A stretch of DNA of 64,000 nucleotides from Rhizobium sophorae (GTDB lineage: Bacteria > Pseudomonadota > Alphaproteobacteria > Rhizobiales > Rhizobiaceae): contig NZ_JABFCN010000011.1 of the NCBI RefSeq assembly GCF_013087515.1, positions 20,646 to 84,645 of the forward strand, written 5' to 3'. The notes beneath the pieces were generated by a model. The model ran no database searches, had not been told where the DNA came from, and worked only from the letters and a program-made list of their open reading frames with translations. Below, piece by piece: positions 35,122 to 43,817 of the stretch. A program made the position numbers and the translations under genes. Each line of letters opens with the position of its first letter. The first letter of the stretch is position 1.

Positions 35122-35895
35122 TTACCAGGCAGTGTAGCCGCCATCGGCGGTCACGATTGAGCCGGTCATCAGGCTCGCCGCGTCGGATGCGAGAAACAGG
35201 ATGACGGCGGCGACTTCCGGCGGCTGGCCCATCCGGTTCATGGGCGTATTGCCGACCCAATGCTTCATCATTTCGGGGTCGTCATAAACGTAACGGGTCA
35301 GTTCGGTCTCGATATAGGTCGGGGCGACCGCATTGACGCGGACGTTGCGCGTCGCCCATTCCGCGGCGAGCGAGCGCGTCAGGTGGTGCACGCCGGCCTT
35401 GGATGCATTGTACTGCGCCTGTTCCTGCGGCCGGTTGACGATCTCGGCGGACATCGAGCCGACATTGACAATATTTCCGCCGCCCTGTTCCAGCATCGCC
35501 TTGCCGAACGTGCGGCAGCACCAGAACAGGCCGTTGAGATTGACGTCGATGACCTTGAGCCAGGTCGGATCGTCCATGGTCTCGGCAGGACGGTTGGAAA
35601 TGGCGATGCCGGCATTGTTGACGAGAATATCCACCCGGCCATGCTTGGCGACGATCGCCGCATGCACGCGCTCGACGGCGCGGGGATCGGTGACGTCGAG
35701 TGTCTCGCTGTCGACCGAACGGCCCTTGGCACGAAGCTCTTTGGCCGCTTTGGCTGCTGCCTCGCCGTTCATGTCGGTGATGACGACCGTGGCGCCGGCT
35801 TCGCTCAGCGCATCGGCCGTGGCAAAGCCGATGCCGCGCGCGGCACCCGTGACAACAGCCGTCTTGCCCTTGAGGCTGAACAATTCGAGATACAT
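35122..35895 (-). CDS. Short-chain dehydrogenase/reductase
   Basis: A 257-residue classical SDR with TGAARGIGFATA near residue 17, NNAGI, the catalytic Ser in VGSMSAEIV and YNASK near residue 160, ending TADGGYTAW. ATG 35895 follows GAGGAAAG; a longer frame extends into the kinase gene and is not supported. Its gene is 7 bases after the xylulokinase-like kinase. Polyol dehydrogenases of this type often reduce NAD with arabinitol, ribitol or sorbitol; substrate unknown here. Confidence 0.84.
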   Translation of the reverse strand: MYLELFSLKGKTAVVTGAARGIGFATADALSEAGATVVITDMNGEAAAKAAKELRAKGRSVDSETLDVTDPRAVERVHAAIVAKHGRVDILVNNAGIAISNRPAETMDDPTWLKVIDVNLNGLFWCCRTFGKAMLEQGGGNIVNVGSMSAEIVNRPQEQAQYNASKAGVHHLTRSLAAEWATRNVRVNAVAPTYIETELTRYVYDDPEMMKHWVGNTPMNRMGQPPEVAAVILFLASDAASLMTGSIVTADGGYTAW

Positions 35896-35902
35896 TCTTT
35901 CC

Positions 35903-37423
35903 TCAACCTTCCTGCAATTGTGTCTCAGCCAGCGCGTCGAGATCGTCATAGAGCGACTGGCTATTGAAATAGAGCTTGTCGAAGATCGGCTGCATGCGGC
36001 TGTAGCGTTCGTGCCAGGCTGGATCAGGCTGAATTTCATCGGCATAGCGGACATAGGCCGAGATCGCGTCATCGAGCGAAGACATGGCACCGGTCGCGAC
36101 CGCGCCCATAGCCGCGCAGCCGAGGATGCCGCATTCCTGCTCCTCGGGCACCACGATCGGCACGCCGTAGATGCTCGCCTTGATGCGGAGCCAGAGTTCG
36201 GTCTTGGCACCGCCGCCGGAGGCGATGGCGCGTTCGATCTTCTGGCCGGACGCATTTTCCATGATCTTGAGATGCCGCGCGCCGGCAAAGGCCACGCCTT
36301 CGAGGATGGCGCGGTTGAGATGGCTCAGGCCATGAGCGGCACCGAGACCGAAGAACTGGGCGCGAGCATTGCGATGGGTGCCGAGCCGTTCTCCGGTCAG
36401 GAAGGGCAGGAAGAACAGGCCATCGGACCCCACGGGTGCGGCGTCGGCTCGGGCAACGAGCTGGTCATAGCTTTCCTTGCCCTCATGCAGCGCGCGGCGC
36501 GCCCAGCGCATGGCGTCGCCGCCGGTTTCGAGCAGCACGAACGGCCCCCAATTGCCCTCGACCGTCGCAACGTTGGAGATATCGGGATCGAGCAGCGGCG
36601 CGCGGGCGATCAGCGTCAGGATGCAGGATGTGCCAGTCACATCGGAGACGAGGCCGGGTCGCGACGTGCCGGAGCCGAGCAGTGCGACCGGATAATCCGC
36701 ACCACCTACAAGCACCGGCGTACCGGTGGCGAGGCCGGTCTCGGCCGCAGCCGCCTCGGTGATGGCCCCGAGGATTTCCAATGGATTGCGGATCGGCGGC
36801 AGTTTCGACACATCGAGGCCAAGGCGTTTCACCATGGCTGGCGACCACGCCCGCGTCCCGGGGTTCATCAGGAACGAGCACGACGCATCGCCTTCATCCA
36901 TGGCGATTTCGCCGCTCAGACGGAGGTTGATGTAGTCCTTCGGCATGATGACGTGGGTGGCCTTGGCATAGGCTTCCGGATCGTGGTCTCGCAACCAGGC
37001 GAGCTTGAAGCCTGGCCAGGCCGGCGTTGGCGGATTGCCGCTTTCGGCGAGATAGGCGATGGGCGCATTGTCACGCTCGAAATCGCGGACCAGGTCGATC
37101 GTGCGCTTGTCGTTCCACAGCGGCACCGCGTCGCGCATCAGGCGGCCATCGGCATCGACCAGCACGGTGCCGTGCATCTGGCCACAGGCGACGACGACGG
37201 AGATACGGCTCTTCGCATCCGGCACTTCGGCAAGCACACTGCGGATGCTTGCCACGACGCCCGCCCACCAATCCGCCGGGCGCTGTTCGGCCCAACCGAA
37301 GCGCGGCACGATCTGGTCGTGTTCACGGGCAGCGATGGTGACGATCCTGCCCGCCCCATCGACCAGGGCGGCGCGGACGCTTCCCGTGCCGACATCGATC
37401 GCGAGCGTGAGGGCGGAGGTCAT
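35903..37423 (-). CDS. FGGY-family carbohydrate kinase, xylulokinase-like
   Basis: A 506-residue kinase with the N-terminal phosphate loop AIDVGTGSVRAALVD, ACGQMHGTVLVD, LWNDKRT, GGADYPVALLGSGTS and a C-terminal ASGGGAKTELWLR ATP site. It is closer to the xylulose and related ketose kinases than the FGGY protein at 30575-32086. Its gene lies 19 bases after the ABC permease gene, so uptake and phosphorylation are coupled in one operon. Finding two FGGY kinases in one operon suggests two phosphorylated intermediates or two substrates. Confidence 0.85.
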   Translation of the reverse strand: MTSALTLAIDVGTGSVRAALVDGAGRIVTIAAREHDQIVPRFGWAEQRPADWWAGVVASIRSVLAEVPDAKSRISVVVACGQMHGTVLVDADGRLMRDAVPLWNDKRTIDLVRDFERDNAPIAYLAESGNPPTPAWPGFKLAWLRDHDPEAYAKATHVIMPKDYINLRLSGEIAMDEGDASCSFLMNPGTRAWSPAMVKRLGLDVSKLPPIRNPLEILGAITEAAAAETGLATGTPVLVGGADYPVALLGSGTSRPGLVSDVTGTSCILTLIARAPLLDPDISNVATVEGNWGPFVLLETGGDAMRWARRALHEGKESYDQLVARADAAPVGSDGLFFLPFLTGERLGTHRNARAQFFGLGAAHGLSHLNRAILEGVAFAGARHLKIMENASGQKIERAIASGGGAKTELWLRIKASIYGVPIVVPEEQECGILGCAAMGAVATGAMSSLDDAISAYVRYADEIQPDPAWHERYSRMQPIFDKLYFNSQSLYDDLDALAETQLQEG

Positions 37424-37442
37424 GCGAATTGCCCCTCCAGCC

Positions 37443-38438
37443 TCAGCGCTTCAACGAGCCGGTCGAGTATTGCAACAGCATGGCGACGACGATGATAGCG
37501 CCCATATAGACCTGCTGGTGGTAGCCCGGCACGCCGGCGAGGTTCATGATATTAGCGATGATGCCCATGACCAATGCGCCGAGCAGCGTGTTGATCACAC
37601 CGCCCTTGCCGCCCATGAGGCTCGCGCCGCCGATCACGACTGCAGCGATGACATTGAGCTCGGCGCCGACGCCGACCTGCGCCGAACCCACCCCGGTGCG
37701 ACTGGACGAAATGATGCCAGCAACCGCCGCTAGTACGCCGGAGATCATATAGACCGCGAGAATGTAGCGCGGTACGGCGATACCGGACAGGCGGACGGCC
37801 TCCTCGTTGGAGCCGATAGCCGTGACGATGCGGCCGAAGCGGGTGAAATTGAGCACCACGCCACCGACGATGAAGACGGCGAACATCAGCAGCACCGGCT
37901 GCGGAATGCCGAACAGGAAGCCCGAGCCGAAACGGCTGAAGGCGGCACCCGCCTCGTCGAGCGGTATCGGCCGGCCCTCGGAGATGATCAGCGAGAGGCC
38001 ACGCGCAATGGCCATCATCGCCAGCGACATGACGAAGGAAGGTAGCCGCAAATAGGCGATGAAGCCGCCGCTTACCAGGCCGCAGAGTGCGCCGCAGGCG
38101 AGAACCATGAGAATGGTGGTCACGGCGCCGTAGCCGGAAATTGCACAGAAATAGCCGGTCAGGACCGAACCCAGCGCCATGACGGAACCGACGGAGAGGT
38201 CGATGCCGCGCGTCAGAATGACGAACAGCATGCCGACCGCCATGATGCCCGCGCTGGACGCCACTTGGCGCAGCACGTTGAGGATATTGCCACGGCTGAG
38301 GAAGTTCTCCGACCATATCGTCGCAACAACGACTAGCACGAGGAAAATCGCGAGCGTGCCGAAGCGTTGGATGATGGACCGGTAATCGACCTTGGTCTTT
38401 TCTTCCGGCTGCATGGCGGTGTCTGTCGTGCTTGTCAT
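37443..38438 (-). CDS. CUT2 ABC permease (RbsC type)
   Basis: A 331-residue inner-membrane permease with about ten hydrophobic segments, the ILTRGIDLSVGSVMALGSV motif (about residue 78) and GGASLMGGKGGVINTLLGALVM near the end. Its start overlaps the ATPase stop by 4 bases. With the ATPase and binding protein upstream it forms a complete one-permease CUT2 system. Confidence 0.87.
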   Translation of the reverse strand: MTSTTDTAMQPEEKTKVDYRSIIQRFGTLAIFLVLVVVATIWSENFLSRGNILNVLRQVASSAGIMAVGMLFVILTRGIDLSVGSVMALGSVLTGYFCAISGYGAVTTILMVLACGALCGLVSGGFIAYLRLPSFVMSLAMMAIARGLSLIISEGRPIPLDEAGAAFSRFGSGFLFGIPQPVLLMFAVFIVGGVVLNFTRFGRIVTAIGSNEEAVRLSGIAVPRYILAVYMISGVLAAVAGIISSSRTGVGSAQVGVGAELNVIAAVVIGGASLMGGKGGVINTLLGALVMGIIANIMNLAGVPGYHQQVYMGAIIVVAMLLQYSTGSLKR

Positions 38439-39946
38439 GCCTGGCCACCCTGATTTGCTGTTAGTGCGCCGCCTGTCATCGACAGGCCCAGCAGATTTTC
38501 TTCGCTATAGGTCTCGGGCGTCAGTTCGCCGCGGATGCGGCCCCGCCCCATGGCGAGCACGCGATCGCAGAGACCGAACAGTTCCTGATGCTCGGACGAG
38601 ATTACGAGCACAGCCTTGCCATCCTCGGCGAGCTTGTTGACCAGCGCATAGATTTCGCTCTTGGCGCCGACATCGACGCCGCGTGTGGGTTCGTCGAGAA
38701 TGATGACATCGCCGTCGGCGTGGAACCACTTGGCCAGCACGACCTTCTGCTGGTTGCCGCCGGATAGGCTGGACACCGGCGCATCCACGCTCGATGCCTT
38801 GAGCCTGAGACTCTTGCCCAGTGCCGTGACATCAGCGCGTTCTTGGGTCCGCTTGAGGAAGCCGAAGGCATTCACCACCGACGACATTTTTGCCATGGTG
38901 GAATTGACGCGGATCGGCTTGTCAAGAATGACGCCCTGCTGCTTGCGGTCCTCCGGCACCAGGCCAATTCCGGCTTCCACTGCGTCCTTGGGCGATCTCG
39001 GCTTGAGCATCTTGCCCTTGAGCGTGATCGTGCCGCTCTCCAGCGGATCGGCGCCGAAGATAACGCGGGCGACTTCCGTGCGGCCCGAACCGATCAGGCC
39101 GCCGAGGCCGACGATCTCGCCTGATCGAACCGAGAAGCTGACATCACGCACCATGCGCCCAGCATTGAGATGTTCGACCTTGAGCATTTCCTGGCCGATG
39201 ACACGCTTGCCGCGCTCGGGGAACATGGCCGATATCGGCCGGCCGACCATCATGCGGATGATGTCGTCGATCTTGACATCGCTGGTGGCAACCGTGCCGA
39301 CAGTCTGGCCGTCCTTCATCACGGTCATGCGGTCGGCAATGTCGAAGACTTCCTCGAGGCGGTGCGAGATATAGACGATGCCCACGCCCCGATCGCGAAG
39401 GCCGCGGATGATCTCATGCAATTTCATCGCATCCTGCGCGGCGAGCACGGCCGTCGGCTCGTCGAAGACGATGATCTTGATATCCCGCGACAGCGCCTTG
39501 GCGATCTCGACCACCTGCTGGTGGGCAACCGCGAGCGTGCCGGCTATGCGGCCGGGATCGATCTTGAAGCCGAGGCGATCGATAAGGTCCTTGGCACGCT
39601 TGCGCAGGCTGGCATGGGAAATGACACCGGGCAGTTCGCCCAGGAAGATATTTTCCGCTACGGTCAGGTCGGGCGCCAACGCCAGTTCCTGATGAATGAT
39701 GACAATGCCGAGCGCACGCGCATCCCGGGGATCGCGGAAGACGACCGGCTTGCCATCGATGACGACTTCGCCGTGGCTGGGAACCATTTCGCCGCCGAGG
39801 ACCCGCATCAGCGTGGACTTGCCGGCGCCGTTCTCGCCGAGCAGGGCGTGGACCTCGCCGGGCCGGACATCGAAACCCACCGATTTCAAGGCGTGGATGC
39901 CGCCAAACGACTTGGAGATGGACTTGAGTTTGACAAGTTCGGTCAC
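38435..39946 (-). CDS. CUT2 sugar ABC transporter ATP-binding protein (RbsA type)
   Basis: A 503-residue tandem ATPase. The GTG at 39946 after CCGGAGC gives the usual N-terminus (MTELVKLKSISKSFGG); the longer frame adds a hydrophilic tail that overlaps the upstream hairpin. Walker A GENGAGKST, Walker B IIVFDEPTAVL and a normal first half are followed by a second half with GLIGSGRTE and LSGGNQQKVVLAKWF. It couples to the permease at 37443-38438. Confidence 0.87.
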   Translation of the reverse strand: MTELVKLKSISKSFGGIHALKSVGFDVRPGEVHALLGENGAGKSTLMRVLGGEMVPSHGEVVIDGKPVVFRDPRDARALGIVIIHQELALAPDLTVAENIFLGELPGVISHASLRKRAKDLIDRLGFKIDPGRIAGTLAVAHQQVVEIAKALSRDIKIIVFDEPTAVLAAQDAMKLHEIIRGLRDRGVGIVYISHRLEEVFDIADRMTVMKDGQTVGTVATSDVKIDDIIRMMVGRPISAMFPERGKRVIGQEMLKVEHLNAGRMVRDVSFSVRSGEIVGLGGLIGSGRTEVARVIFGADPLESGTITLKGKMLKPRSPKDAVEAGIGLVPEDRKQQGVILDKPIRVNSTMAKMSSVVNAFGFLKRTQERADVTALGKSLRLKASSVDAPVSSLSGGNQQKVVLAKWFHADGDVIILDEPTRGVDVGAKSEIYALVNKLAEDGKAVLVISSEHQELFGLCDRVLAMGRGRIRGELTPETYSEENLLGLSMTGGALTANQGGQA

Positions 39947-39970
39947 AGTGGTGCTCCGGACAGAAGGCAA

Positions 39971-40004
39971 TGAGACGACGGAGGAGTTGGGCCCCGCCGT
40001 CTCA
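39971..40004 (-). terminator. Hairpin after the CUT2 binding-protein gene
   Basis: An 11-bp inverted repeat with one mismatch (TGAGACGACGG at 39971-39981, CCGCCGTCTCA at 39994-40004) lies between the binding-protein stop and the ATPase start. As at the other ABC operons here, it probably favours binding-protein expression. Confidence 0.5.
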
Positions 40005-40041
40005 TCTCTACGACTTGTACAGCCGTCTCGGGAGAAGAGTG

Positions 40042-41010
40042 TCAAAAGACAGCGTCGGCACGGTAATACTTGTCGACATTGTCCTTGGTGATAACGTCAG
40101 GCGTCGTCAGGTTGAGCTTCGGGAAGTTGTCCGGCAGTTCGCCCTTCACCGCCTTAAGGCCGATATCGACCGCCGTGCGGGCCACGAGATCGGGATCGTT
40201 GAGGCCGGTTGCGCCGTATTTCCCATCCTTGATGAGGGCGAGCGCTTCCTTCTGGCCGTCGGCAGCGGCGAGCGCCAGCACGTCGGTCTTGCCCTGGGCT
40301 TCGAGCGCCTTCATCGCGCCAAGCACCATGGAGTCGTTCTCACCGAGCACGACATTGGCGTCCGGATGCGCGGTCAGCAAGTCTTCCATGGCAGCGAGAC
40401 CGCCTTCGTGGGCCCAGCCGCCCCAGCCCTGGCCGACGACTTCGAAGCTGACCTTGCCTTCGTTGACCAACTGGCCTTCGACGAGCCCCTTGAAGACGCC
40501 GAGACGGCGATCGCGGCCGACTTCATTGCCCTTGTCGCCCGAGAGAAGGATGATCCTCATCGGCTTGCCCTGCATGGCCTTGGCAAGCCACTGGCCGACG
40601 AGGTAGCCGTTCTGGTCATTCGACGAACGGACCTGGGTGATGACATTGGCCTTCGTGCTGATCGAGGAATCCATGACCACAACCTTGACGCCGGCAGTGG
40701 TGGCAGCATCAGCGGCGGCAACGAGACCTTCCGGATCACGCGGGTTGAGGATCAGCAGATTGACGCCCTTGGCAACCATGTCTTCGACGTCGGCGATCTG
40801 CTTGGCCATGTCGTTCTGACCGTCGGCGCTGGTCACTTCGCAACCGGCCTTTTTGGCCTGGTCCTCGGCGGCGGCAACCTGTGCGGCGAAATAGGGAGCG
40901 CCGAGCGTGTACATCGCGATGCCGACCTTGCAATCGGCAGCCTGTGCAGCGCCGAACGAGCCAACACTCATGACGGCAGCCAGCACGCATCCTGATAGGG
41001 TAATCTTCAT
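40042..41010 (-). CDS. CUT2 sugar-binding protein (RbsB type)
   Basis: A 322-residue periplasmic binding protein. The ATG at 41010 after GGAGGAGAAACC gives a clean Sec signal peptide (MKITLSGCVLAAVMSVGSFG, cleavage after AQA). The mature part starts ADCKVGIAMYTLGAPYFAAQ and has the DGQNDMAKQIADVEDMVAKG and LNPRDPEGL segments of the family. It heads the nine-gene leftward operon. Two RpiR-type operators lie in the divergent region upstream. Confidence 0.87.
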   Translation of the reverse strand: MKITLSGCVLAAVMSVGSFGAAQAADCKVGIAMYTLGAPYFAAQVAAAEDQAKKAGCEVTSADGQNDMAKQIADVEDMVAKGVNLLILNPRDPEGLVAAADAATTAGVKVVVMDSSISTKANVITQVRSSNDQNGYLVGQWLAKAMQGKPMRIILLSGDKGNEVGRDRRLGVFKGLVEGQLVNEGKVSFEVVGQGWGGWAHEGGLAAMEDLLTAHPDANVVLGENDSMVLGAMKALEAQGKTDVLALAAADGQKEALALIKDGKYGATGLNDPDLVARTAVDIGLKAVKGELPDNFPKLNLTTPDVITKDNVDKYYRADAVF

Positions 41011-41058
41011 GGGTTTCTCCTCCGATTCCATGACATGGAAGCAATGCGGCCTCCTTTT

Positions 41059-41073
41059 TGTAGTTAAAATACA
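41059..41073. promoter_or_regulatory. RpiR/HexR-like operator, site 1
   Basis: TGTAGTTAAAATACA is a 15-base near-palindrome. It differs from the known HexR site form TGTAATTAAATTACA at only two positions, one of them an allowed purine. It lies 49 bases upstream of the binding-protein start. The RpiR-family gene at the end of the divergent operon is the likely binder. Confidence 0.6.
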
Positions 41074-41228
41074 TTTTTCTCACAGCGTCAAGCCGCCGCT
41101 CCCCCCACTTTAATGAACTGCGCGCACAATGATGACCCTTATTGCGGTGCAAACCAGTATTTTGCGTCGCAGCGGTCAAAAATGAAGCGGTTTGGCGGGC
41201 TCCATCACTTGCGCTTCAATCGCCGTTA

Positions 41229-41243
41229 TGTAGTATAACTACC
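41229..41243. promoter_or_regulatory. RpiR/HexR-like operator, site 2
   Basis: TGTAGTATAACTACC contains the inverted repeat GTAGT-ATA-ACTAC and aligns with site 1. It lies 23 bases before the start codon of the cupin isomerase, in the position of a promoter or early transcript, so repression of the rightward operon is expected. Confidence 0.6.
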
Positions 41244-41265
41244 GGAAACGAACTGGAGGATAGCA

Positions 41266-41892
41266 ATGGCTTTGTTTGAGCCGGGCATCGGATATGTCGA
41301 CATCGCAGCCGGACAGCTGAAAGGCGCCACCAACCGCTATGTGAAGACATTCCGCGATCTGGAAGGCCTCTATGAGGACGCCGAAGCGTTTGCGGCGGTC
41401 GTCGCCGCGCGCGGCGATGAGGTTGCCTATGAAGTCACCGACTACAAACCTTCGGCAAATGCCGGCGACATCATCATCGGCGTCACCCGCATGGAACCCG
41501 GCAAGGTGGGCCGAGAATATCACATGACGCGCGGCCATATCCACGCACGGCCGAACCGGCCGGAAATGTATTACGGTGAAAGCGGGCTCGGCGTCATGCT
41601 GCTCGAAAGCCCGGCAGGTGATATCCGCACCGTCGAGATCGGCCCCAAGGCGATTTGCTATGTGCCGCCGTTCTGGATTCATCGTTCGGTCAACGTCGGC
41701 AGCGAGCCGCTGGTCATGACCTTCGCCTATCCCGCCGATTCCGGCCAGGATTACGACGTCATCGCCAAGGCAGGCGGCATGAAGAGCCGCATCGTCGATG
41801 ACGGCAGGGGCGGATGGAAGGCCATCGACAACACCGCCTATTTGACCCGGCCGCAGGCGCTGGTCGACAGCATCATGGCTAGGCTCGACTAG
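41266..41892 (+). CDS. Cupin-type glucose-6-phosphate isomerase family protein
   Basis: A 208-residue single-domain cupin of the archaeal phosphoglucose isomerase family. The metal site can be read as His91 and His93 in TRGHIHA, Glu100 in RPEMYYG and His139 in FWIHRS, with GEGL-like glycine turns between. The family isomerises fructose 6-phosphate and glucose 6-phosphate using an iron or other divalent ion, but related cupins act on other phosphosugars. Bacterial copies outside main glycolysis are uncommon. It leads a five-gene operon and is divergent from the CUT2 operon, so it probably acts on the phosphorylated product of one of the FGGY kinases. Confidence 0.82.
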   Translation: MALFEPGIGYVDIAAGQLKGATNRYVKTFRDLEGLYEDAEAFAAVVAARGDEVAYEVTDYKPSANAGDIIIGVTRMEPGKVGREYHMTRGHIHARPNRPEMYYGESGLGVMLLESPAGDIRTVEIGPKAICYVPPFWIHRSVNVGSEPLVMTFAYPADSGQDYDVIAKAGGMKSRIVDDGRGGWKAIDNTAYLTRPQALVDSIMARLD

Positions 41893-41909
41893 CGAGGGGG
41901 AGGATCACG

Positions 41910-42863
41910 ATGAACTTCTATGCTCCGGCAACCCGGCCGACGCTCTATTTCATCGGCGTGACCACGGGCAAGAGTTCGATCATGAAGGTGTTTCCAGCCT
42001 GGGCCAATCATCTCGGGCTGAAAGACGCAGGTATCAGGGGCATCGATTTCCCCTCGCATGCCGAGCCCGAAGCCTATCGCCAGGCCGTCGCCTTCATCCG
42101 CGACGATCCGATGTCGCTGGGCGCGCTGGTGACCACCCACAAGATCGATCTCTTCAATGCCTGCAAGAATATGTTCGACGAGATCGATCCGCATGCGCGG
42201 CTGATGGACGAGACGAGCTGCATCTCCAAGCGCGACGGCAAGCTTATCTGCCACGCCAAGGACCCGATCTCATCGGGCCTGGCGATGGATGCCTTTCTGC
42301 CGGACGGCTATTTCGAGCGCACCGGCGCCGAGCTTTTCTCGATCGGTGCGGGTGGCTCGACGATCGCGCTGACATGGCACATGATGCATAAGCGGCGCGC
42401 GGGCGACAGGCCATCGCGCATCATCGTTTCCAATCGCAGCCAGCACCGTATCGAGGAGATCAAGCGCATTCACAATGCGATGGGCAGGACCGTGCCGGTC
42501 GAATATGTGCTGGCGCCGCAGCCCTCGGGCAATGACGCGATCGTGGCCGGATTGAAGCCGGGCTCCGTGGTGATCAATGCCACCGGCCTCGGCAAGGATG
42601 CGCCCGGTTCGCCGCTGACGAATGCCGTGGTTTTTCCCGAAAACGGCGTCGCCTGGGACCTTAACTATCGCGGCGAGCTGATCTTTCTCGACCAGGCCCG
42701 GGCGCAGGAGAAGGCGCGCAACCTCCAGATAGAAGATGGCTGGGTCTATTTCATCCACGGCTGGACGGAGGTGATCGCGGAAGTCTTCCATATCGACATA
42801 CCGCCGAGAGGACCGGAATTCGACGCCATCTCGAAGATCGCGATCGATGTTACGAAAGGCTGA
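41910..42863 (+). CDS. Shikimate/quinate dehydrogenase-like protein
   Basis: A 317-residue two-domain oxidoreductase. LGALVTTHKIDLFNACKNMF resembles the substrate domain of AroE with its catalytic Lys, SIGAGGSTIAL is the Rossmann loop, and VVINATGLGKD and AWDLNYRGELIFLDQA match later AroE blocks. It is longer than biosynthetic AroE (about 275) and lies in a sugar operon, so a housekeeping shikimate role is unlikely. It may oxidise a cyclic polyol or a sugar acid. The gene is 17 bases after the cupin isomerase. Confidence 0.75.
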   Translation: MNFYAPATRPTLYFIGVTTGKSSIMKVFPAWANHLGLKDAGIRGIDFPSHAEPEAYRQAVAFIRDDPMSLGALVTTHKIDLFNACKNMFDEIDPHARLMDETSCISKRDGKLICHAKDPISSGLAMDAFLPDGYFERTGAELFSIGAGGSTIALTWHMMHKRRAGDRPSRIIVSNRSQHRIEEIKRIHNAMGRTVPVEYVLAPQPSGNDAIVAGLKPGSVVINATGLGKDAPGSPLTNAVVFPENGVAWDLNYRGELIFLDQARAQEKARNLQIEDGWVYFIHGWTEVIAEVFHIDIPPRGPEFDAISKIAIDVTKG

Positions 42864-42866
42864 ACC

Positions 42867-43814
42867 GTGGGTCACAAAGTGCTCGTCACGCCGCGCTCGC
42901 TGACCGAAGCGCCGCATCCCGCAATCGAGGGCATGGCCCGCCAGGGCGTCGAGATCGTCTATGCGACATCCGGCAAGCTGCCAGACGAAGCGGAATTGCT
43001 GCGGCTGGTGCCTGATGTCACAGGCTGGCTTGCAGGTGTGGAGCCGGTGTCTCCGAAGGTGATCGCCGCTGCGTCGAGGCTTTGTGTCGTGAGCCGCAAT
43101 GGCACTGGTCTCGACAACCTGCCGCTTGGCGAGTTGAAATCGCGCGGCATCGCAGTCCGCACGGCAGACGGCGCCAACGCGCGGGGGGTGGCGGAGCTCG
43201 CCATCGCCATGATCTTCTCGGCCATGCGCCATCTGCCCCATACAGACCAGGGACTGAAGGCCGGCAACTGGCCGCGCCGGCGCGGCATCGAATTCTTCGG
43301 CCGCACGATCGGCATCATAGGTTGCGGCGCGGTCGGCGGCACGGTTGCTCGGCTGGCGGCCGCAATGGGCGCACACGTGATGGCTTTCGATCCCGCCCGT
43401 CCCGACGTTGGCATCGATCCCGCACGTTTTCGCTGGGCAAAGCATGACGAGATTTTCCGGGAAGCCGATATCCTGACGCTGCATTGCCCACCGAGCAAGG
43501 ACCGCGCGCTGGTCAATCGCGATATGCTGGCGGCGGTGAAGCCGGGCCTGATCCTGGTCAACACGGCCCGCTCCTCGCTGGTCGATGAGGCCGCGTTGAT
43601 CGAGGCGCTCGACGCCAAGCAGTTGCGGAGCTATTGCGTCGACGTGTTCGATCCCGAGCCGCCCGCTTTTCCCGGCCTTGCCTCGCGGGCGGACGTCATC
43701 GCCAGTTCGCATATCGGGGGCTATACCGAGGAAAGTGTCAACCGCGCGACCGAGATGGCGGTCTTCAATCTGATGGAATCGCTCGGCCTGAAACAGCATG
43801 CGCTGACGGCCTGA
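42867..43814 (+). CDS. D-isomer-specific 2-hydroxyacid dehydrogenase (SerA-like)
   Basis: A 315-residue NAD-dependent enzyme. The Rossmann motif is IGIIGCGAVGGTVARLAAA; the conserved Arg, Glu and His region appears as NTARSSLVDEAALIEAL and SSHIGGYTEES. It resembles 3-phosphoglycerate and hydroxypyruvate dehydrogenases. The start is GTG at 42867, three bases after the previous stop. In this operon it would reduce or oxidise a 2-keto or 2-hydroxy acid derived from the sugar substrate. Confidence 0.83.
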   Translation: MGHKVLVTPRSLTEAPHPAIEGMARQGVEIVYATSGKLPDEAELLRLVPDVTGWLAGVEPVSPKVIAAASRLCVVSRNGTGLDNLPLGELKSRGIAVRTADGANARGVAELAIAMIFSAMRHLPHTDQGLKAGNWPRRRGIEFFGRTIGIIGCGAVGGTVARLAAAMGAHVMAFDPARPDVGIDPARFRWAKHDEIFREADILTLHCPPSKDRALVNRDMLAAVKPGLILVNTARSSLVDEAALIEALDAKQLRSYCVDVFDPEPPAFPGLASRADVIASSHIGGYTEESVNRATEMAVFNLMESLGLKQHALTA

Positions 43815-43817
43815 CCC

